This document shows, piece by piece, positions 6,074 to 9,903 of a stretch of DNA of 9,903 bases (its first letter is position 1; each line of letters begins with the position of its first letter). Made by a program: the position numbers and the translations under genes. The notes beneath the pieces are model-generated. The model was not told the origin of the DNA, ran no database searches, and saw nothing but the letters and a program-made list of their open reading frames with translations. This stretch comes from JACQHM01 sp964535215 (GTDB lineage Bacteria; Methylomirabilota; Methylomirabilia; Methylomirabilales; JACQHM01), in the NCBI GenBank assembly GCA_964535215.1, contig CAZHST010000078.1, positions 1 to 9,903 on the forward strand, written 5' to 3'.

Positions 6074-6961
6074 TTACCGCAGCTCTCCCTCGCTTTCCTC
6101 GGCTAGGCCGAGGAGGCGTAAGACCTCTGAAACGGTCATGAAGGCATCTTGTCGCACCCGTACCGTCGTTTCAGGGTCCCCTTCCCCTAGAAACCGAGCG
6201 ACCCCAGATGGCCCTTCCGCTTCTGGATGGCGGAACCGGGCTGCGATGGTCAAAAGGCCCCTTCGGACAATGGCCTCGCCCAAGCACGGCCGGAGGGCTT
6301 CTGCCACGGAGGGAGGTCCCTCCCCGTAGTAGGCACAAAGGGCGTAGATGTCGTAGGCATCCTTCTCCACATACCGCTCGCCTAAAGCTAGGCCTTTGAG
6401 CGCGAGGGAGGCGACGACATCGGCGACCTGAATGGTGACCTCCTGGCGGCCGCCTTCCGGCAGCACACCAGCCAGGGAGTAGGTGATACGATGGTCGAAG
6501 GCCACCTCACCCCCTTTCAGGATCCGGGCCCTGAGATCGGGTTGAACCTGCCGGTGGTGGCGGGTCCTTCCCCTTCCCGCCGGAGGTTCAGGAGTGAGGA
6601 AGTCCACACCGATGGTGTACTCCCGGCCATCCAAGGGGGAGACGATGGTTCGCTCGAACTGGTAGAGAAGCTGCGGCGAAGGATGGTAGCCCCGGTCACG
6701 GAGGAGGCGGACGATGGTGGCATATCGGGCCTCGTCAATGATCCGGGGATCCACCACCAAATCAATGTCGATGGACCCGACATGCTCGAACTCGACCTCC
6801 GGCCGCCTCCTGTACTGCAGAAGGAAATAGGGAGCCCATCCGCCGATGAGGACCAAGGCGTCCCGGTAGCTTCCCAGGATGGTCATCAGTTCGAGGAGGA
6901 CCATCTTGGAGGCCTCGGTGATCCCGGCGGCATAGTCGCCTGCCCCTCTGGGCCTTGGCAT
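6074..6961 (-). CDS. AbiEii-like nucleotidyltransferase toxin
   Basis: A 295-aa DNA-polymerase-beta-type nucleotidyltransferase, the toxin of a type IV toxin-antitoxin (AbiE) pair. GGW at 40-42 precedes the metal-binding D65-I-D67 (VGSIDIDLVV), and GVDF at 118-121 offers the third acidic residue, D120. SLALKGLAL at 185-193 and EKDAYDIYAL at 199-208 match the lysine and aspartate blocks seen after the core in AbiEii-type enzymes. Family members transfer NMPs to tRNA or protein targets; the target here is unknown. ATG 6961 has GGGAGGG about 8 nt upstream, and only 15 nt separate it from the upstream antitoxin gene, so one transcript is expected. It is close to usual AbiEii length, with no break visible. 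Confidence 0.8.
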   Translation of the reverse strand: MPRPRGAGDYAAGITEASKMVLLELMTILGSYRDALVLIGGWAPYFLLQYRRRPEVEFEHVGSIDIDLVVDPRIIDEARYATIVRLLRDRGYHPSPQLLYQFERTIVSPLDGREYTIGVDFLTPEPPAGRGRTRHHRQVQPDLRARILKGGEVAFDHRITYSLAGVLPEGGRQEVTIQVADVVASLALKGLALGERYVEKDAYDIYALCAYYGEGPPSVAEALRPCLGEAIVRRGLLTIAARFRHPEAEGPSGVARFLGEGDPETTVRVRQDAFMTVSEVLRLLGLAEESEGELR

Positions 6962-6976
6962 CGGAGATTCCCTCCC

Positions 6977-8026
6977 TTAGAAGGGCATCGTCTGGCGCCG
7001 GAGAAACTCCGCCTGCTCCTTCCCCCGCGCCGGATAGTTGACGAGATCCAGATAGAGTTGCGTCGGACAGACGACCTGCACCCCATCGATCTCCTGGACA
7101 TGGTAGAACACCCCCTCATCATAAGGGGTCAGGACGTGGACGGTCCCCCCCCTTTCCACCGGGCGCAGGTCTAGACTGGCGATCAACGCCTCGAGCTCCC
7201 CTGTGAAGTAGAAGTGGATGTCGGTGAAGCGGATGAAGGGGGCCACCAGGGAGGCCCCGCTATGGAGGGTCAGGGCATAGCGGAAGCGGTGTCGCCTGGC
7301 CCCGGCGGCCAGCTTCTCGAAGAACTCCCGGTGGCTCCGGGTGAAGGTGTAATAGGTCTGTTGGCGGTTGAGGTCCACCGTATAGTGCTGGGCCCAGAGA
7401 TCTAACAGCTCTCCTGGGTTGAGCAGGGCGATGGCTCCTCGCCGTTTTTCGACGTACCCCTTCTCCGCCAGCGTGTTCACCACCAGGTACGCCGTGCGGA
7501 GGCTCACGTGAACTTCCTCGGCCAGCTGGGCGAGGGTCCAGCTTCTTCCCGCGTTCTCCAGGAAGGCCCTCAGGATCCGGGAGGCCTTCGGCGAGAAGAG
7601 GCGCCGAAGGACGGCCTTCGCCTGACGGGGGACTGCCTTACCGGTTCGCTCGATCAGGACGCCGTCGAACTTCAGGAAGGCATTCCCTGCCAGGTCGATG
7701 AAGCCGATGTTGGCCTCTTTGCAGATCCGTTGGCCCTCTGGGGAGATGTAGGGGGCGATCACGACCGGGTAAGCCCTTCGTTCGCCTTTCACGGCGAGGT
7801 GCAGGGCTGCAATCGCCTGGTAAAGGTAGCGGGGCTCCCCGACGGCTTTCACCTCACAGAGCAACCGCTTCGTCTTCCCGGCCACCTTCACGTCGAGGGC
7901 CAGATCATAGGGGGGGCCCTTCCCCCCCAAGCGGGACTGCCGCCGAACCTGAGAGATCTCCAAGGGGGTGAAGAACTCCCGAAGGCCCTTGACGAAGGCC
8001 TCGAGGACCTCGTCTTCCGTAGCCAT
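6977..8026 (-). CDS. AbiEi-like antitoxin with PD-(D/E)XK-like and winged-helix domains
   Basis: A 349-aa protein, the expected partner of the downstream nucleotidyltransferase. Residues 38-60 read PPYDLALDVKVAGK then LLCEVK, giving D41/D45 and E58-V-K60. This resembles the D...ExK signature of restriction-endonuclease-like folds. NIGFIDLAGNAFLKF at 106-120 is typical of this antitoxin family. A winged helix-turn-helix covers about 146-196 (TLAQLAEEVHVSLRTAYLVV), and a C-terminal alpha/beta region follows at about 245-340. I chose ATG 8026 because AGGGAGG precedes it within the -10 region and a promoter lies 36-65 nt upstream; the open frame extends upstream to 8251 but is not protein-like. 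Family members bind inverted repeats and repress their own operon. Long G-runs occur at 7922-7928 and 7145-7152. Confidence 0.8.
   Translation of the reverse strand: MATEDEVLEAFVKGLREFFTPLEISQVRRQSRLGGKGPPYDLALDVKVAGKTKRLLCEVKAVGEPRYLYQAIAALHLAVKGERRAYPVVIAPYISPEGQRICKEANIGFIDLAGNAFLKFDGVLIERTGKAVPRQAKAVLRRLFSPKASRILRAFLENAGRSWTLAQLAEEVHVSLRTAYLVVNTLAEKGYVEKRRGAIALLNPGELLDLWAQHYTVDLNRQQTYYTFTRSHREFFEKLAAGARRHRFRYALTLHSGASLVAPFIRFTDIHFYFTGELEALIASLDLRPVERGGTVHVLTPYDEGVFYHVQEIDGVQVVCPTQLYLDLVNYPARGKEQAEFLRRQTMPF
7910..7928 (-). other. Perfect G7/C7 inverted repeat inside the antitoxin gene
   Basis: On the coding strand seven G, the spacer AAGGG, then seven C. These are codons 33-39 (LGGKGPP) of the AbiEi-like gene, just before its presumed catalytic or structural D41. 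The mRNA can form a seven-pair GC stem, and both homopolymers are potential slippage sites. Confidence 0.7.
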
Positions 8027-8046
8027 GACCTCCCTCTCACGAAATT

Positions 8047-8065
8047 TTTTACCGTACGGGTAAAA
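8047..8065. promoter_or_regulatory. Inverted-repeat operator over the start of the AbiEi-AbiEii transcript
   Basis: TTTTACC (8047-8053) and GGTAAAA (8059-8065) are exact inverted copies separated by GTACG. The repeat covers the -10 element and the predicted transcription start, the right place for repression. AbiEi-type antitoxins are known to bind inverted repeats in their own promoter, so this is the likely autoregulatory site. That binding is an inference. Confidence 0.6.
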
Positions 8066-8091
8066 TACACTAAATAGTAAAAATCTGTCAA
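8062..8091 (-). promoter_or_regulatory. Sigma-70-type promoter for the AbiEi-AbiEii operon
   Basis: On the minus strand a perfect -35 TTGACA (8091-8086) is followed after 18 nt by TATTTT (8067-8062) in a locally AT-rich stretch that contrasts with the GC-rich surroundings. Transcription would start near 8055, giving a leader of about 29 nt before ATG 8026. Confidence 0.7.
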
Positions 8092-8095
8092 GATG

Positions 8096-8122
8096 AAAAG
8101 AAGGGGAGGAACCGCTTCCTCC
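8096..8122 (-). terminator. Rho-independent terminator-like hairpin between the HerA module and the toxin cassette
   Basis: On the minus strand GGAGGAA, loop GCGG and TTCCTCC form a seven-pair stem, followed by CCTTCTTTTC. It ends five bases before the -35 of the AbiEi promoter. It could therefore stop transcripts from the upstream HerA-hydrolase pair and insulate the cassette. The U-tract is short and interrupted, and the hairpin is about 230 nt beyond the previous stop codon. Confidence 0.5.
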
Positions 8123-8349
8123 AACGACCCTTCGGGGGAAGAGCTGAATCCCCATGGTGAGGTCACTGGTGTTCATGCGGTGAGCGTGGATCATAAAGAA
8201 CCTGGCTATCCACGGGGGAGCGGATGGCGGAGAGACGGTCGGTCTCTGCACCTAGGGGTACTGAAGATGTTGGGCAGTAGCAAACCAGAGCTTCACTGCG
8301 TAGAAAAATCGCTCTTATAGTAGGGGGGAGAGTCCGCAGATCCTGGTGG
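8123..8349. other. Noncoding gap after the membrane hydrolase gene
   Basis: No gene supported. It contains a small inverted repeat, AGAGAC (8231-8236) and GTCTCT (8242-8247) around GGTCG. The minus frame that continues into the AbiEi gene is open for part of it but has no family-like sequence. Confidence 0.45.
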
Positions 8350-8838
8350 TCAGAACAGCCAAAATCGGTGCTCCAGATACTCCCGCTTATCGATCACCCC
8401 CTCCTCATAGAGCCGCCCCCAGGGCCTTTTTAAGAAGCCTCCCCCGCCGCCAGGCTGAACGACGAGGCTGAGGAGCAAGATTCCTGCGGCCAGAGCCAGC
8501 TCCATCGGCGAGCCCACGCGAAGCCTTCCTCCAAAGAGGACCAGGTTCCTCCCCCCTTCGAGGAAGACAGGGATTCCCGTAGGCGACAGGGCATCACAGA
8601 GCAGGTGAGCCACGATGACCCCGATCCAGGCCTCCCGGAGGAGCGGAATTGAGGCAAAGAGGGTGAGGAGGACGGCATGGAGGGCCAGGGAGTGGGAGAT
8701 CCCTCGGTGCCTGAGATGCTGGGGAGCGACCTTCTCCACGAGATCCGGCAGGATCGCGCCGATCCCGACGGCGATGGGGTTCATCCCCGTGACGCGGGCC
8801 AACGCATAGCCGACGGTGAGATGCGAGGCCCACGTCAT
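8350..8838 (-). CDS. YdjM/DUF457-like inner-membrane metal-dependent hydrolase
   Basis: A 162-aa integral membrane protein of the LexA-binding hydrolase-like (YdjM, DUF457) family. It shows the family metal-ligand pattern: H6 near the start, GAILPDLVEK with D32, HRGISHS at 44-50 (H44 and H49) and AHLLCDALSPTG with H78 and D82. Hydrophobic segments at about 20-31, 51-66, 70-81 and 113-128 would cross the membrane. A GGGGG stretch at about 130-134 leads into a charged C-terminus. ATG 8838 overlaps the stop of the ATPase gene by ATGA, so the two are co-translated. Enzymatic activity of this family is poorly established. The tie to a HerA-like motor suggests a membrane partner for a DNA-handling complex, which is inference. 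Confidence 0.8.
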   Translation of the reverse strand: MTWASHLTVGYALARVTGMNPIAVGIGAILPDLVEKVAPQHLRHRGISHSLALHAVLLTLFASIPLLREAWIGVIVAHLLCDALSPTGIPVFLEGGRNLVLFGGRLRVGSPMELALAAGILLLSLVVQPGGGGGFLKRPWGRLYEEGVIDKREYLEHRFWLF

Positions 8839-9903
8839 CCTGCCCTCGCAAAGTAGGGCGTCACCGTCACCGGTTCCCAGCCCCGGCCTCCCTTCCTGAG
8901 GTACCCCTCAAAGGGCTTTTTGAGCAGGAGCAGGCTCCCTTCGCTCAAGAGGAGCTTCGAAGCCGTTGATCGGATCGCCGTCTCCGCGTGCATGAGCACC
9001 AGCTTGGCCGCCACGTTGTCCAGGATGTCCGAGGAGAAGTGCCGGAGGTCCTGGGCGGCCAGGAGGACCATGAGGCCGAACTTCCGTCCCTCCGAGACCA
9101 GCCGGTTCAGGATGGCCAAAGGGTCATTCTTCGACCTGACCAGGATCAGCTTGGCCTCGTCCAGGATGATGGCCCCCCGAAGCTGGGAGGTCTCCCCGGC
9201 CAGGACGAGGGTCCAGAAGAGCTGCCGGAGGAGGACATCCGCGGCCAGGTACTGAAGCTCATGGGGGAGGCCACTCAAGTCCACCCGCACCCAGCCCTTC
9301 GGGGGAAGAGGGATCAGGTGCTCCCGGGAGAAGAGGCCGGAGGTATGCAGGGGCCGGAACTTGACATGAAGGGAGGCCAGGGACTCCCGCGCCCTCCCTT
9401 TTGCGATCGCCTCCCGCTGTTCCAAGAGCGTCCAGAGGTCCTGAAACGTGGGAAGGGGCTTCCTCCAGGTCCGGGGGTTCTGGGTGATGCCCTTCGCCCG
9501 GTAGACGGTCTGCAGCAGCTCCGTCAGGACCCCCTGCTGGTAGCTCCCCATCGGCGGGAAGGCCCGTTTTAAGCGGCTCCGGATCACCTCAATGGCCCCG
9601 GTGGGGCCACCGGCCCGCTCATCCTTGGGGAAGGCGAAGAGGGAGAGGCCCCAGGGGGAGCGGAAGTGGAGGGGGAGCGTCTCCACCCCGGCCACGTGGA
9701 GATCCCCATGCAGGTCGAGGATCAGGCCCCAGGGCAGCTCCTGCTTCAGCTCGGCGATCAGGGCCTTCAGGGTCTGGCTCTTCCCCGCGCCGCTTCCCCC
9801 CACGGCCAGGAAGTGGGGGTTAGGAAGGTCTTGGGGATCCCACCGGACCTCGCCGCCGAGCCCCTGGCCCAGGAGGAGGCCCCGGTTCCCGTCCAGGGTC
9901 TCG
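8835..9903 (-). CDS. HerA/FtsK-superfamily ATPase (DUF87-like), 5' end outside the window
   Basis: The visible 355 codons begin mid-gene at ETLDGNRGLLLGQGLGGEVR and end at 8835. Counting from the first complete codon, Walker A GGSGAGKS is at 35-42, Walker B AIILDEAK at 244-251, SEGRKFG at 270-276 (the arginine-bearing block of HerA-type motors) and LLAAQD at 280-285. These are ring-shaped DNA-pumping or conjugation-type ATPases. The lower line of the family includes HerA (end resection, defence systems) and VirB4/TraG-like coupling proteins. No NurA nuclease gene is visible beside it, and whether one lies upstream is unknown. It is coupled by an ATGA overlap to a small membrane protein, which would fit a membrane-anchored DNA motor. 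The N-terminal domain that would separate HerA from transfer ATPases is outside the window. Confidence 0.85.
   Translation of the reverse strand, partial: ETLDGNRGLLLGQGLGGEVRWDPQDLPNPHFLAVGGSGAGKSQTLKALIAELKQELPWGLILDLHGDLHVAGVETLPLHFRSPWGLSLFAFPKDERAGGPTGAIEVIRSRLKRAFPPMGSYQQGVLTELLQTVYRAKGITQNPRTWRKPLPTFQDLWTLLEQREAIAKGRARESLASLHVKFRPLHTSGLFSREHLIPLPPKGWVRVDLSGLPHELQYLAADVLLRQLFWTLVLAGETSQLRGAIILDEAKLILVRSKNDPLAILNRLVSEGRKFGLMVLLAAQDLRHFSSDILDNVAAKLVLMHAETAIRSTASKLLLSEGSLLLLKKPFEGYLRKGGRGWEPVTVTPYFARAG

Noticed and set aside
7508..8077. 189-codon plus-strand frame opposite the AbiEi-like gene
   Set aside because: No start signal or domain, and the opposite strand has a promoter, ribosome binding site and recognised domains.
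8231..8247. AGAGAC/GTCTCT inverted repeat
   Set aside because: A six-pair stem without a T-run or gene boundary; expected by chance in a region of this size.
8027..8251. Extended start of the AbiEi-like gene at 8251
   Set aside because: The extra 75 residues are not protein-like and would place the promoter and operator inside the coding region; ATG 8026 has a good ribosome binding site.

Overview
The window is high-GC DNA from an uncultivated-type bacterium. Every gene I can support lies on the minus strand and is read leftward from position 9903 to 1. The lineage is not certain. A lipoprotein-like signal peptide suggests a diderm. A 'PERSRRE'-type dispersed repeat, a CCCCAGT heptad array and the start of a four-helix-bundle (23S rRNA intervening-sequence type) gene are, from memory, common in environmental phyla such as NC10, Chloroflexota and the former Deltaproteobacteria. 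No rRNA, tRNA, CRISPR array or complete insertion sequence was seen.

Layout in the direction of transcription. (1) 9903-8350: a HerA/FtsK-type ATPase cut by the window edge, overlapping by ATGA a small YdjM/DUF457-like membrane hydrolase. (2) 8122-6074: a terminator-like hairpin, a good sigma-70 promoter with an inverted-repeat operator, then an AbiEi-like antitoxin (PD-(D/E)XK-like domain plus winged helix) and an AbiEii-like nucleotidyltransferase toxin. This reads as a self-contained type IV toxin-antitoxin cassette. (3) 5858-4675: a Cas4/RecB-like nuclease with paired CxxC motifs, overlapping by ATGA a small lipoprotein. (4) 4492-4250: an antitoxin-like small protein with no toxin beside it. 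(5) 4178-1: a tightly packed operon of a DUF499-like AAA+ ATPase, a very short PglZ protein and a DUF1156-type DNA methyltransferase, with overlaps of 8-14 and 1 nt. This is a compact BREX/Pgl-like modification-defence operon.

Together the window looks like a defence island built from separate modules. The last operon shows two repeat-driven changes. A REP-like element forms the last codons of the ATPase gene and supplies the Shine-Dalgarno of pglZ. The methyltransferase reading frame runs, inside its zinc-ribbon start, into a GC-rich heptad array followed at once by ATG and the N-terminus of a four-helix-bundle protein. This suggests that an intervening-sequence-like insertion has split the modification gene. 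The leftmost and rightmost genes are incomplete here, so neither the fate of the methyltransferase nor the full HerA gene can be settled from this window.
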